A stretch of DNA of 64,000 bases from contig NZ_CP137338.1 in assembly GCF_044923475.1 (NCBI RefSeq), positions 4,216,001 through 4,280,000 of the forward strand, given 5' to 3'. Source of the DNA: JAAURS01 sp044923475. GTDB taxonomy: Bacteria > Cyanobacteriota > Cyanobacteriia > Thermosynechococcales > Thermosynechococcaceae. The notes under the pieces are model-generated. The model worked only from the letters and a program-made list of their open reading frames with translations, had not been told where the DNA came from and searched no databases. Made by a program: the position numbers and the translations under genes. Shown here piece by piece: positions 52,225-61,162 of this stretch. Each line of letters begins with the position of its first letter. Position 1 is the first letter of the stretch.

Positions 52225-52988
52225 TCAAAATCGTTCCAATCGGAGACTGCTGCTGCTGATTTTTTGGAAAGTACGCTCTGGACCTCTTCCCAGTCCATTT
52301 CCAGGCGCGTCTTGTCCTGTCGCAATTGGCCTCGATCGATCCAAAGAATGCGATCGCACAGTTTTTGAATCATTGCGAGCTGGTGGCTCACGATCGCGAC
52401 GGTGCCGCCGATTTGTCCGAGGACGCGGATCAGCAGTTCGGTCTTGCCGGGATCGAGCGACGATGCGGGTTCGTCGAGCAGCAGGAGTTGGGGTTGCGCG
52501 ACGAACCCGCGGGCCAAACTAACCCATTGGCGCTGGCCTGCTGACAGCTCCAAAGCGGACCGCGATCGCCATTCTTCCGGGATATCTAGACGCTGCTCCC
52601 AGCGCTCAATTCGCGCCGCCACTTCCGCTGGAGGAAATCCCTGGAGTTGGAGCGGGTAAGCCAGTGCCTGCTCTACCGTCATGCCCAAAAGCTGAGGCTC
52701 TTGGGGAACCAACATAACCTGCTGGCGTAACGATGGCACCGGATAGTGACTGAGGGGCTGACCCCGCCAAAAAATCTGGCCCTCTGAAGGCTCTGCAAGG
52801 CGATTGAGGAGCCTTAGCAGTGTCGTCTTACCGGCTCCCGAGGCACCGACAATCCCAATCTTGCAACCGGGCCGATCGACGGCAAAGGAAATGCGATCTA
52901 AGAGACGGGTATGGCCTAGATGGCTGACAACGCTGACTTGCTCTAGTCTCAGTTCTGAGACGGTCTCGCTTGAGTTGAGTTGCTCCAT
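52221..52988 (-). CDS. ABC transporter ATP-binding protein (FetA/YbbL-like)
   Basis: 255 aa from ATG 52988 (MEQLNSSETVSEL); the frame extends upstream into the preceding gene without similarity. Walker A IVGASGAGKTTLL, Q-loop LVPQEPQLL, signature LELSAGQRQWV, Walker B LLLLDEPASSLD, H-switch VSHQLAM. Closest in style to small FetA/YbbL ATPases. It follows a membrane protein gene by 8 bp, but that protein is not an obvious permease; the true partner is unknown. Confidence 0.86.
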   Translation of the reverse strand: MEQLNSSETVSELRLEQVSVVSHLGHTRLLDRISFAVDRPGCKIGIVGASGAGKTTLLRLLNRLAEPSEGQIFWRGQPLSHYPVPSLRQQVMLVPQEPQLLGMTVEQALAYPLQLQGFPPAEVAARIERWEQRLDIPEEWRSRSALELSAGQRQWVSLARGFVAQPQLLLLDEPASSLDPGKTELLIRVLGQIGGTVAIVSHQLAMIQKLCDRILWIDRGQLRQDKTRLEMDWEEVQSVLSKKSAAAVSDWNDFD

Positions 52989-52996
52989 GCAGCGCG

Positions 52997-53596
52997 CTAA
53001 CCCTGCCCAGCCTGCGCTAACACCGTCCAGATGACCCAGAGATCGGCGATCGCCAACAATCCCGCCACTCCCAGCAACGTCGCATACATCCAAGGCTGAG
53101 CCAAGGGCTTGACATCTCTCGTATCGATCCCTGTCTTAATCTGGATCAGCCTCAGCATGCGGCTAAATCCAACAATCCGCATCGGAAGCAGAAACCCACT
53201 GCGGTCCTTCGACACCAGATAATAAACAAGCCCGCCTTGCCCTGTAGAGCGCGCCTTGAAATCCTCAATGTCAGACCACGCTAGAGACCAATCGCGGCGC
53301 AGCGGTACCGGCACCCACCAGGGATAGCAAACGGCAATCCCCAAGTCATCCAAACGAACTCGCTCGCTCAGAACCATCTGCAGAAGAACGCCACCGCCGA
53401 CCAACCCCAGACCCAGCCAAAGCATAGAAATCTGACTATCTGAGGGGTTTGCTACGCTGTTGAGCCTTCCCAAAAAAGGAAGCGGCATCGTCAAAGCAAG
53501 ATATAAGCTCCAGAGGGCAACGCGCACCAACGGCGAAACCTCGAACGTACTGGGGACAAAAACGTCTCCCTTTAACGGAACCGTCGGCATCTTCAT
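52997..53596 (-). CDS. conserved membrane protein of unknown function
   Basis: 199 aa; in-frame ATGs at 53596 and 53590. Two N-terminal transmembrane segments (about 24-44 and 60-80), a soluble stretch with ERVRLDDLGIAVCYPWWVPVPLRRDWSLAWSDIEDFKAR (PH-like or YcxB-type pattern), and a C-terminal hydrophobic segment (about 170-192). No family recognised with certainty. It precedes the ABC ATPase by 8 bp, so the two are almost surely co-expressed. Confidence 0.68.
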   Translation of the reverse strand: MKMPTVPLKGDVFVPSTFEVSPLVRVALWSLYLALTMPLPFLGRLNSVANPSDSQISMLWLGLGLVGGGVLLQMVLSERVRLDDLGIAVCYPWWVPVPLRRDWSLAWSDIEDFKARSTGQGGLVYYLVSKDRSGFLLPMRIVGFSRMLRLIQIKTGIDTRDVKPLAQPWMYATLLGVAGLLAIADLWVIWTVLAQAGQG

Positions 53597-53783
53597 CGCA
53601 AATTTAAGAAGGAACAGTGATTCAAGGGCCTAACAGCATTCTATGTTCCCTGGTGAATTTTGGGCTACGCTGGGTCTGAGTCATTTAAGGTTAAAGCCAC
53701 AAGCTGCCGCGTCCCGATCGACCCTTCAGGCTCAGGCTTTTTGGTTTGGCAATACCCTTCCGCCATGAATTGGAGCACCCCCT

Positions 53784-54722
53784 ATGCGCCTTGACCGTCT
53801 GCTTGCCACGCTTTTGATCGTTATTTGCCTAGTCGCCGCAGTCGGCAATTGGCTCTGGGGAGCTTCTTTTCAAGAATCCGAACAGAATAAAACGGCTGAC
53901 ATTGCGCTCATTGACGTGTACGGCAGCATCAGCGACACGCCTAGCGCCGGGCCTTTTGGAACTGCTGGCGGATCCAGTGCAAACGCACTGCTGGATGCCA
54001 TTCAGAAGGCAAGAAAAGACAAGGTTAAAGCCATTTTGCTCCGCATCAATAGCCCTGGCGGCACCGCCGCCGCCGCTCAGTCTGTCTATCACGAACTCAT
54101 GCGCGTTCGCAAAGAAACCAGCATTAAAATCGTGGCAAGTTTGGGCGATGTCGCGGCCTCCGGCGGGTACTACATTGCCAGCGCCGCCAACCACATTGTG
54201 GCAAACCCCTCTACCTTAACCGGCTCCATTGGCGTCGTTATCCGCACTCAAAATGTCGCAGGTTTTCTAGAAAAACTTGGCGTCCAGTCGAGCACCGTTC
54301 AAAGCGGCCAGTTCAAAGATATTTTGTCTCCGTTTCGGAGCGCCACCGCTGACGAGCGCCAAATCATCCAAAGTATCGTATCTGACTCCTACGAACAGTT
54401 TTTAGCTTCTATTGTGGAAGGACGAGGAATTAGTCTTGCAGAGCTCAAAAAGCTGGCAGATGGTCGAATTTTCACTGGCGCTCAAGCTAAAACAGTCAAA
54501 CTGGTGGATTCTCTGGGCAATTATCAAGACGCAGTGCGGCAAACCGTCAAAACGATCGCCCTTAAAAAAGAACCCAATATCCGTAACTACACTCAAGGCT
54601 CCTCAGGATCCCTTTTGGGGAGACTGATACAGCCTTTTTCGATGGGACCGGATGGCGCGAGCGAGCTGAGCGTGCCATCCGCCGGAGATTGGAATAAAGT
54701 TCCTCTAGCCCTGATGGAATAG
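53784..54722 (+). CDS. sppA: signal peptide peptidase SppA, short form
   Basis: 312 aa, SD GGAG 9 nt upstream. One transmembrane segment (residues 5-25). S49 domain: ALIDVYGSI, ILLRINSPGGTAAAAQSVYHEL, catalytic Ser in DVAASGGYYIASAA, STLTGSIGVV, catalytic Lys in SGQFKDILSPFR. Cleaves leftover signal peptides and membrane segments; cyanobacterial SppA also acts on light-harvesting complexes under strong light. Followed 5 bp later by a membrane protein gene. Confidence 0.9.
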   Translation: MRLDRLLATLLIVICLVAAVGNWLWGASFQESEQNKTADIALIDVYGSISDTPSAGPFGTAGGSSANALLDAIQKARKDKVKAILLRINSPGGTAAAAQSVYHELMRVRKETSIKIVASLGDVAASGGYYIASAANHIVANPSTLTGSIGVVIRTQNVAGFLEKLGVQSSTVQSGQFKDILSPFRSATADERQIIQSIVSDSYEQFLASIVEGRGISLAELKKLADGRIFTGAQAKTVKLVDSLGNYQDAVRQTVKTIALKKEPNIRNYTQGSSGSLLGRLIQPFSMGPDGASELSVPSAGDWNKVPLALME

Positions 54723-54727
54723 AGCTT

Positions 54728-55330
54728 ATGTTAGACACGTTTTACGCCATCTTTTTTAGAGCGGACGCGACTCAACGCAACGGTTTGGCTGGACTGTCCC
54801 TAGGAATGCTTTCCTGCGTTGTTTTAGCCTTTAATGCAGCCGGACAACTGCACGTCGGGTTCCTGGGGCTACTGGGGTTGATGACTCTATTTTTAGGGCT
54901 GGGCGCGCTAGGGTGCTACTGGTACATGGCCTCCGTGCATCTTTTAAGCGCGTGGTTGGGTCAGACCTCGCGCCAAGCATCGCCGCTTAATTCTAGAGCG
55001 ACCCGACCCTGGCTCTCGACCCTCCAAGGACTATGGCCCTTCATTCTATTAGGACCAGCCGTTTCCGTCCAACGATGGTGGACGGGGGTTGGAAACTTGA
55101 TGACCTTGGGTATTCTACTTAGTAGTGGGTTCACACTCGTGTCTGCAATCCGTCGCGCCTATGACATTCATTGGATTCAAGCTAGCCTATGCTTGCTTTT
55201 GACCGTTATTTTGGGAGCCTTTGCCCTAATGGGATTACTGGGATGGCCCGTCATGTTCCTTTTGGGCGCAAAAAATTTTAGTATTGCCATACCCGTCTAT
55301 ACAAATTTCGCTCAAACTTTGGATATTTAG
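54728..55330 (+). CDS. polytopic membrane protein, Yip1-like
   Basis: 200 aa with about five hydrophobic segments (25-45, 47-70, 103-118, 127-145, 155-180). The pattern is like Yip1/DUF1282 membrane proteins, but I see no decisive motif. Starts 5 bp after the sppA stop and 18 bp before gmd, so it sits in a short plus-strand operon. Function unknown. Confidence 0.62.
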   Translation: MLDTFYAIFFRADATQRNGLAGLSLGMLSCVVLAFNAAGQLHVGFLGLLGLMTLFLGLGALGCYWYMASVHLLSAWLGQTSRQASPLNSRATRPWLSTLQGLWPFILLGPAVSVQRWWTGVGNLMTLGILLSSGFTLVSAIRRAYDIHWIQASLCLLLTVILGAFALMGLLGWPVMFLLGAKNFSIAIPVYTNFAQTLDI

Positions 55331-55348
55331 GACACTAGACAAAAGCCG

Positions 55349-56434
55349 ATGACTAAAGTTGCTTTGATTTCTGGCATTACAGGGCAAGATGGAGCCTACT
55401 TGGCGGAGCTTCTGCTCGATAAGGGTTACGAAGTTCACGGGATAAAGCGACGCGCCTCCCTCTTTAACACCGATCGCATCGATCACTTATACCAGGATCC
55501 TCACGTTAAAGATCGGCAATTTTTCTTGCATTATGGTGACTTGACAGACTCGACGAACTTGATTCGAATCGTACAGCAGGTTCAGCCCGATGAAATTTAT
55601 AACCTAGCCGCTCAAAGCCACGTCGCGGTTTCCTTTGAAACACCAGAATACACGGCCAATACGGACGGTATTGGCACGTTGCGTCTTTTAGAAGCGATTC
55701 GCATCCTGGGACTTCAAGATAAGACTAAGTTTTATCAAGCTTCAACTTCAGAACTGTACGGGCTCGTCCAAGAAATTCCTCAAACGGAAAAGACTCCCTT
55801 TTACCCGCGATCGCCCTATGCCGTCGCCAAACTGTATGCCTATTGGATTACGGTCAATTATCGCGAAGCTTACGGCATGTATGCTTGCAATGGCGTTTTG
55901 TTTAACCACGAATCTCCACTGCGCGGAGAAACCTTTGTGACCCGTAAAATTACGCGGGCCTTGGCGCGGATCAAGCTGGGGCTTCAAGACTGCTTGTTTC
56001 TGGGCAACTTAGATGCCCTGCGCGACTGGGGCCACGCTCAAGATTACGTCGAAATGCAGTGGCTGATGTTACAGCAAACTGAAGCGGAAGATTACGTGAT
56101 CGCAACAGGTCAGCAACATAGTGTCAGGGATTTCGTCAACACGGCCTGTGCCGAACTCGACTTGGAGCTAACCTGGGAAGGAAAAGCTGAGGCGGAAAAA
56201 GGCTACGATTCGCAGGGACGCTGCGTAGTGGCCGTTGACCCGCGCTATTATCGACCCACTGAAGTGGAAACCCTACTGGGAGATGCGACCAAAGCCCACC
56301 AGAAACTGGGATGGAAGCCAAAGTTTACATTTGCGCAGCTCGTCACGGAAATGGTTAAGGAGGACCTCAATGCCGCTCAAAAAGATTCTCTCATTAAGGA
56401 GCACGGCTACAGCACCTATGACTATCACGAGTGA
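55349..56434 (+). CDS. gmd: GDP-mannose 4,6-dehydratase
   Basis: 361 aa. Converts GDP-mannose to GDP-4-keto-6-deoxymannose, the precursor of fucose, rhamnose and other deoxy sugars. Landmarks: GITGQDGAYLAELLLDKGYEVHGIKRRASLFNTDRIDHLY, AAQSHVAVSF, catalytic Thr/Ser-Glu...Tyr-Lys as STSELYG and SPYAVAKLYAYWIT, and NVRGETFVTRKITRA-like SPLRGETFVTRKITR. No wcaG/fucose synthase beside it. Belongs to the surface-polysaccharide group with the downstream sugar transferase. Confidence 0.94.
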   Translation: MTKVALISGITGQDGAYLAELLLDKGYEVHGIKRRASLFNTDRIDHLYQDPHVKDRQFFLHYGDLTDSTNLIRIVQQVQPDEIYNLAAQSHVAVSFETPEYTANTDGIGTLRLLEAIRILGLQDKTKFYQASTSELYGLVQEIPQTEKTPFYPRSPYAVAKLYAYWITVNYREAYGMYACNGVLFNHESPLRGETFVTRKITRALARIKLGLQDCLFLGNLDALRDWGHAQDYVEMQWLMLQQTEAEDYVIATGQQHSVRDFVNTACAELDLELTWEGKAEAEKGYDSQGRCVVAVDPRYYRPTEVETLLGDATKAHQKLGWKPKFTFAQLVTEMVKEDLNAAQKDSLIKEHGYSTYDYHE

Positions 56435-56771
56435 GGACTGCTCGCCCCACCTTGGCGGTCGAGTTTAATTCAACGCTGCGATCGCGATCGCCCATTCACA
56501 GTAAGGACGAGCACTGACGCTGCCACAAATTTTTGAGAGGCTGATGGAATCCGCACTATGGCGCTGTCTGCCCAACCCATCTCGTTTTTTGATATCGATC
56601 GCTGTTCTAACCTTAAAGCCAAGCGTTTATCACATTTAGCTTCATTGAGCCTTCCAGCAAAAGTCTTTGTCCTAAAAATTTCGTTTATATTTTGTGTACG
56701 AGAAATAATAGTAAAACTTTGTCTTGTTGCCCGATAGAGCAAAGACGAAGCAGATGGCGTGAGGGATCGAG
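56435..56771. other. intergenic region between gmd and the sugar transferase
   Basis: No gene supported; short minus-strand ORFs have no similarity. Contains overlapping HIP1 sites near 56480 and presumably the promoter of the sugar transferase gene. Confidence 0.4.
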
Positions 56772-58178
56772 ATGACACATAATACCCATGGGCTGTTCCG
56801 AGAAAACGCATCTGCAATTTTAATCGTGCAGCGGTTGCTAGACCCCGTGGTCACCGTGCTGATGCTATTTGCGATCGCCTGGTTTTACGACCTTGGAATC
56901 AAGACGCCCTATATTATCTTGTCTGTAACATCATTTTTGTTGATGCTGCCGATCTTTAAAGGGGTGGGGCTGTACAGGCCTTATCGCAACTTGTCTCCAA
57001 GTACCTTGGGGCCGCGATTATTAACGGGATGGGTGATTTTACTCAGCACTTTATTGTTTTTGGGTTATCTCACCCAAACCTCTTTGGCCTTTTCGCGGGC
57101 GTTACTGCTCACTTGGTCCATTAGCGTTCCGATCGTGTTGATGGCGATCCACCTGACGATATGGCAACTGCTCCGAACCGTAAGAGCAGCAGGGAAAAAT
57201 CAACGATCTGCTGTTTTGGCCGGGATGAATGATGTCAGCTATCACCTCGCCAATCAAATTCAGGAATCTCCAGAATTGGGCATTCGCCTTCATGGCTTTT
57301 TCGACCGACATTCCCTAGAGCCGCTCGGTCGCTTTCCCGGACGCAGGCTCATCGGATCTTTAGAAGAGCTTCCTAGATACGTTAGAGAGCACAGCATCGA
57401 CGTCGTGTATATTGCCTGCACGACGGAAAAAGAGGACACGATCGCGACCCTTATCAAGGAACTCCAGGATACAACTGCATCCGTCTATTTTGTTCCTAAT
57501 ATCCTGATGTTCAATTTGATGAACGCTCGATCCTACGAACTGAACGGCATCCCTTTGATTGCGGTATGGGAGGTGCCGTTTTCAGAAATTCAGTATGTCC
57601 TGAAGCGCGCGATCGATATTGCGCTCTCCATTGCGGCGATCGCCGTTCTATCTCCCATCATGCTGTTGATTGCCTTGGCTATCAAGCTCACCTCTCCAGG
57701 CCCCATCCTCTTTAAGCAACGCCGCTACGGACTCAACGGGCAAGAAATTTTGGTTTACAAATTTCGGTCTATGAAGGTGATGGAAGATGATGAGAAAGTG
57801 AAGCAAGCGACTAAAAACGACAGCCGCATCACCCCTCTTGGAGCTCTGTTGCGTAAGACATCCCTAGACGAGTTGCCTCAGTTTATTAATGTTTTGCAGG
57901 GCCGGATGAGTTTGGTGGGACCTCGCCCTCACGCTGTGGCCCATAACGAGATGTATCGAAAGCTCATTAGCGGGTACATGCTCCGCCACAAGGTAAAGCC
58001 AGGGATTACGGGCTGGGCGCAGGTGAACGGACTGCGAGGCGAAACCGATACGTTAGAGAAAATGCAGCAGCGCGTTAATTACGACCTAGAGTATCTTCGG
58101 AATTGGTCTCTCAGCCTAGACCTTCAAATCCTCATCAAAACAGCCCTCGTGTTCTTAAGAGATCAAAATGCTTACTAG
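56772..58178 (+). CDS. polyprenyl-phosphate sugar-1-phosphate transferase (WcaJ/CpsE type)
   Basis: 468 aa. N-terminal four or five transmembrane segments (about 20-140), a CoA-binding-like Rossmann region (AVLAGMNDVSYHLANQIQESPELGIRLHGFFD), then the catalytic bacterial sugar transferase domain: ALAIKLTSPGPILFKQRRYGLNGQEILVYKFRSMKV, RKTSLDELPQFINVLQGRMSLVGPRPH, and YMLRHKVKPGITGWAQVNGLRG. Starts an exopolysaccharide by moving glucose-1-P (or galactose-1-P) onto undecaprenyl phosphate. Convergent with the exosortase gene 13 bp away. Confidence 0.92.
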   Translation: MTHNTHGLFRENASAILIVQRLLDPVVTVLMLFAIAWFYDLGIKTPYIILSVTSFLLMLPIFKGVGLYRPYRNLSPSTLGPRLLTGWVILLSTLLFLGYLTQTSLAFSRALLLTWSISVPIVLMAIHLTIWQLLRTVRAAGKNQRSAVLAGMNDVSYHLANQIQESPELGIRLHGFFDRHSLEPLGRFPGRRLIGSLEELPRYVREHSIDVVYIACTTEKEDTIATLIKELQDTTASVYFVPNILMFNLMNARSYELNGIPLIAVWEVPFSEIQYVLKRAIDIALSIAAIAVLSPIMLLIALAIKLTSPGPILFKQRRYGLNGQEILVYKFRSMKVMEDDEKVKQATKNDSRITPLGALLRKTSLDELPQFINVLQGRMSLVGPRPHAVAHNEMYRKLISGYMLRHKVKPGITGWAQVNGLRGETDTLEKMQQRVNYDLEYLRNWSLSLDLQILIKTALVFLRDQNAY

Positions 58179-58191
58179 CGTCGACCGATCG

Positions 58192-59040
58192 TTAGGACTG
58201 CCCGGACTGACGGTCAGGTTTCTGCAAGCTGAAGTAAAGTAGGCCGTAGATAGCGAGCGTTAGAAGCACGAAAACGCTGGCACCGCTGGCACTGTGCCAG
58301 TAATGAAACTGCTCTGAAAATTGAGGCGGCGAGAGTATCGCTAGAATTGCGACCCGCACGCCATTCATGAAAAAACCCAGAAACACTGCGATCGCAGCAA
58401 AAAAGCAGCCATTCAATCGCTGCGGTGGAAAAACGCACAGAAAAATGATAGAAAGGCTGAGCATGTGGGTCATCAGGTTGATTCCAGAACAGGCGGGGAC
58501 GACTTCTACGCCACCCTTTGGAACCTGAATGTGAATGCCCTGCAATGAGACTGGATAGCCTAAATACCACAGAAAAAACGCAGAAAACTTCGCAGTGAGG
58601 GGCGCTAGACCAAAGGCTGTATCCGGAACCAATTTGGGTATGCCAAATACGAGCAAAATACTGAATTCTTTAAAATAGCGTTTGCTTTCCGAAATCCCGA
58701 CAAAGATCAGAAACCATCCTAAAAATGCAAATAGAGGAAAAAATCCCAATATTTTTTCTCCAGGGCGAACGACACAAAGCACTAAGAGTGCCGCCACTAA
58801 AATACACCCGAAGAAAAACGAGCCTTTATCTCGACTCTTTCTAAAATACGGGCGTCTGTCCCATAGCAGCAGACCGATCGCGGCCCAGAGAAGAAGGCTC
58901 ATCATAAGATAGGCCTGCTTGCCAAGATAGATCCCTAGGGAAAAATGAATCAAAGACAGCATTGAAAGGCAGTAGAAGCTCGTCCTGAAATCGGTTTCGT
59001 TTTTGTCTGATCCCAGGAAAATCTGCTGCAAATGTTTCAT
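58192..59040 (-). CDS. crtA: cyanoexosortase A
   Basis: 282 aa, eight predicted membrane helices. Exosortase active-site residues are all present: Cys in VVPACSGINLM, Arg in FFMNGVRVAILA, His in FHYWHSASGASVF. These enzymes cut and transfer proteins with PEP-CTERM tails to the surface and are usually co-located with exopolysaccharide genes, as here. The usual system-associated partner protein was not found in the adjoining region. Target PEP-CTERM proteins were not seen in this window. The symbol crtA is the family nomenclature, not a carotenoid gene. Confidence 0.85.
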   Translation of the reverse strand: MKHLQQIFLGSDKNETDFRTSFYCLSMLSLIHFSLGIYLGKQAYLMMSLLLWAAIGLLLWDRRPYFRKSRDKGSFFFGCILVAALLVLCVVRPGEKILGFFPLFAFLGWFLIFVGISESKRYFKEFSILLVFGIPKLVPDTAFGLAPLTAKFSAFFLWYLGYPVSLQGIHIQVPKGGVEVVPACSGINLMTHMLSLSIIFLCVFPPQRLNGCFFAAIAVFLGFFMNGVRVAILAILSPPQFSEQFHYWHSASGASVFVLLTLAIYGLLYFSLQKPDRQSGQS

Positions 59041-59450
59041 GATTCGACATCGGGTTAGAGCTAAGAGGCAGTTTGAAAAGTTTCTTAGACATTACACTTG
59101 CTCCCCTAGCCCCCCAATTCTGGGGGGAAATAAACCTGGTTTTCGGAAATGACCCTAGTTTTCGGTGTTCTCCCCCCTTTCTTATGGCCCTTTCGGGCCT
59201 TGAATTGGGGGGCGGGGGGGCTAATGCAGGGACGAACGAGGCTTTTAAAACAGCCTCTAAGGCTAATCAAGTCGGCGCTGGTTCCAAGAAAAATTAAATG
59301 ATATCTCAACTCATGGACGCCTACAAAAAAACCTCACGACAAACAAATCATCGTAGAGGCATTTTTTGCGGTGGGAGTTAAATTGACTGGGGCTGAGAAG
59401 AGCCAGATGGGATCTGAGGCTTTGTCCGCAGGGTGCAATCAAAACCAGCA
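59041..59450. repeat. intergenic region with a MITE-like inverted-repeat element
   Basis: No gene supported. From 59099 to 59223 there is an imperfect terminal inverted repeat: CCCCCCAATTC (59109-59119) against GAATTGGGGGG (59202-59212), with flanking C/G runs ending CTAG- and CTA-like. A GGCCC-TTTC-GGGCC hairpin lies inside. GC-rich palindromic elements of this type are dispersed in many cyanobacterial genomes. Confidence 0.55.
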
Positions 59451-59609
59451 CTAAAGCCCTTCTAAAGATGCAAACATTCCAAATGTAATGACACTATTCT
59501 GTACGAACTGGTTGATCTGCTGTAGGTCTGAGTAGGGCATCTCTGTAAGCTGCTCGACCGTACCGTACTTGATTAGCTGTGGGACATCCCAAGATTTTTT
59601 AGTCTTCAT
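59451..59609 (-). CDS. small peptide with lasso-precursor-like N-terminus
   Basis: 52 aa from ATG 59609 (MKTKKSWDVPQLIKYG); the frame is open upstream to 59669 but that part has no similarity. Begins with the pattern W-x-x-P-x-L-x-x-x-G-T-x-x-x-x-T seen in leaders of lasso peptides and related cyanobacterial RiPP-like proteins. The rest, ending VITFGMFASLEGL, has no Gly-ring/acid arrangement of a lasso core. No lasso protease or cyclase is nearby. It may be an orphan precursor or a regulatory peptide. SD is weak. Confidence 0.5.
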   Translation of the reverse strand: MKTKKSWDVPQLIKYGTVEQLTEMPYSDLQQINQFVQNSVITFGMFASLEGL

Positions 59610-59861
59610 GGCGCGATGAAATAGATATCCGATCCGAACGTAGTGTTCCCTTAATGACCCCCGATACAATCATAACCGTCTTTTTAGAACTGGCAAGAGC
59701 GATGCGGCAGATCGAAACGTTTAGAAATTTATGCCTCTTTTAGAACAGTAAAATCGAAGAAGCGGTTTGGCCTAATGTTTGCGGGCATGGGGCCAAACCA
59801 CCGATCTCGATCGATCTTAAAGTTTTTCTCCCAAATATTAATGTTGCCTTGGTGCTTGCAA

Positions 59862-61133
59862 ATGAATTGGCTTCGGATAATTCTCATTTCAGGAATCGGC
59901 GGGTTAGGGGCAATCCTGGTCGGCTGCGATCGCGCTTCGCTGCAGCGTACCTTTTCTGCCGACCCCAAGGCGAATCAGTGGAACACCTCTACAACAACCT
60001 CTACAGCAGCTAAAGTTCAGCTTCCAACCGATTTCCCGGAAACAGTTCGGTATCCTGGCGCCGTTCTAAAGGCGACTTCGCCATTGGGCGAATCGCCCAA
60101 CGCAACCCCTAACTCCGCATCGCAGGGATACGAGACGCAATGGGTCACTTCCGACAGTCGAGATCGCGTTTTAGCGTTTTATCGGGAGCGCCTGCAGCAG
60201 CCGCAGTGGAAAGGTTTTAGGGAAGCGTTGGGAGATGGCGTCACGATTCTCTCTGCCCAACTCGGCGATCGACAGCTTTCAGTGTCCGTCCCTCAGGCTT
60301 CGACTGCTGCGTCTCCAGAACCTGCTTCTGCCGCAGCGATTGAGTTCGCGATTGTCAACCAAAAGATATCCGATGCCGTTGGGGTCGGCCCTGAGGCATC
60401 GCCAAATCGAGGGATTTTGGAGGTGGAGTCTCCCGATCTCTCTCGGGTTCCAGTCTCGCTTCAGCCTTACGTGAGAGATGTGGCTCAGCTTGAGGTTATC
60501 GCAGATTTGACGGCAACGCCCGACCGACCGATTTCACGGGCATTGTTTGCTCGGTGGCTGGTTGAACTCAACAACCGCATCTATCGCGATCGCCCGGCTC
60601 GGCAGATTCGGCTAGCGTCCGCTTCTCAACCCGCATTTGCGGACGTCCCCGCAACCCATCCAGAATTTGCCTACATCCAGGGTTTGGCAGAATCGGGTTA
60701 TTTGCCCAGCCCCCTGTCGGGGGACAGCACCCAAACTCGTTTTCGTCCCAGCGATCCTCTCACCCGCGAAACCTTACTGTGGTGGAAAGTTCCCGTCGAT
60801 CGCCAGCAGGTTCTCCCGACGGTTTCGGTCGAGCGCGTGAAGCAAGTTTGGGGCTTTAAGGATACGAGTCGGATCGCGCCCGCCGCATTGTCTGCGGTTG
60901 CAGCCGATCGCCAAAACGGCGATCTTTCCAACATCCGTCGCGTGCTGGGTTCTACACTGCTGTTTCAACCCCAAAAACCCGTTACCCGTGCGGAAGCCGC
61001 GGCTGCCCTATGGTTTATCGGTATTGAGGGCGACAGTTTATCCGCGCGGGATTTACTGCGCTCCGAACGGCAAGCTCAAGCTGCAGCAGAGGAAGCCTCC
61101 CCCGACGCTAAACCCACAGAACCCGTGCCCTAG
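59862..61133 (+). CDS. SLH-domain lipoprotein
   Basis: 423 aa from ATG 59862 (MNWLRIILISGIG), signal peptide with lipobox ILVGC (Cys about residue 19). A middle region (about 45-150: VQLPTDFPETVRYPGAVL, YETQWVTSDSRDRVLAFYRERLQ) with no recognised family precedes one clear SLH module (about 225-310: ISRALFARWLVELNNRIYRDR, FADVPATHPEFAYIQGLAESGYLPS, FRPSDPLTRE) and a weaker second near the C-terminus (PVTRAEAAAALWFIG). SLH domains bind the outer surface of peptidoglycan. Convergent with gyrB. Confidence 0.84.
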   Translation: MNWLRIILISGIGGLGAILVGCDRASLQRTFSADPKANQWNTSTTTSTAAKVQLPTDFPETVRYPGAVLKATSPLGESPNATPNSASQGYETQWVTSDSRDRVLAFYRERLQQPQWKGFREALGDGVTILSAQLGDRQLSVSVPQASTAASPEPASAAAIEFAIVNQKISDAVGVGPEASPNRGILEVESPDLSRVPVSLQPYVRDVAQLEVIADLTATPDRPISRALFARWLVELNNRIYRDRPARQIRLASASQPAFADVPATHPEFAYIQGLAESGYLPSPLSGDSTQTRFRPSDPLTRETLLWWKVPVDRQQVLPTVSVERVKQVWGFKDTSRIAPAALSAVAADRQNGDLSNIRRVLGSTLLFQPQKPVTRAEAAAALWFIGIEGDSLSARDLLRSERQAQAAAEEASPDAKPTEPVP

Positions 61134-61162
61134 GAGTGCGAACCACTCAGGGAGCGAGCTTG

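Noticed and set aside
59073..59297. 74-codon plus-strand ORF
   Set aside because: Runs through the GC-rich inverted repeat; composition driven by the repeat.
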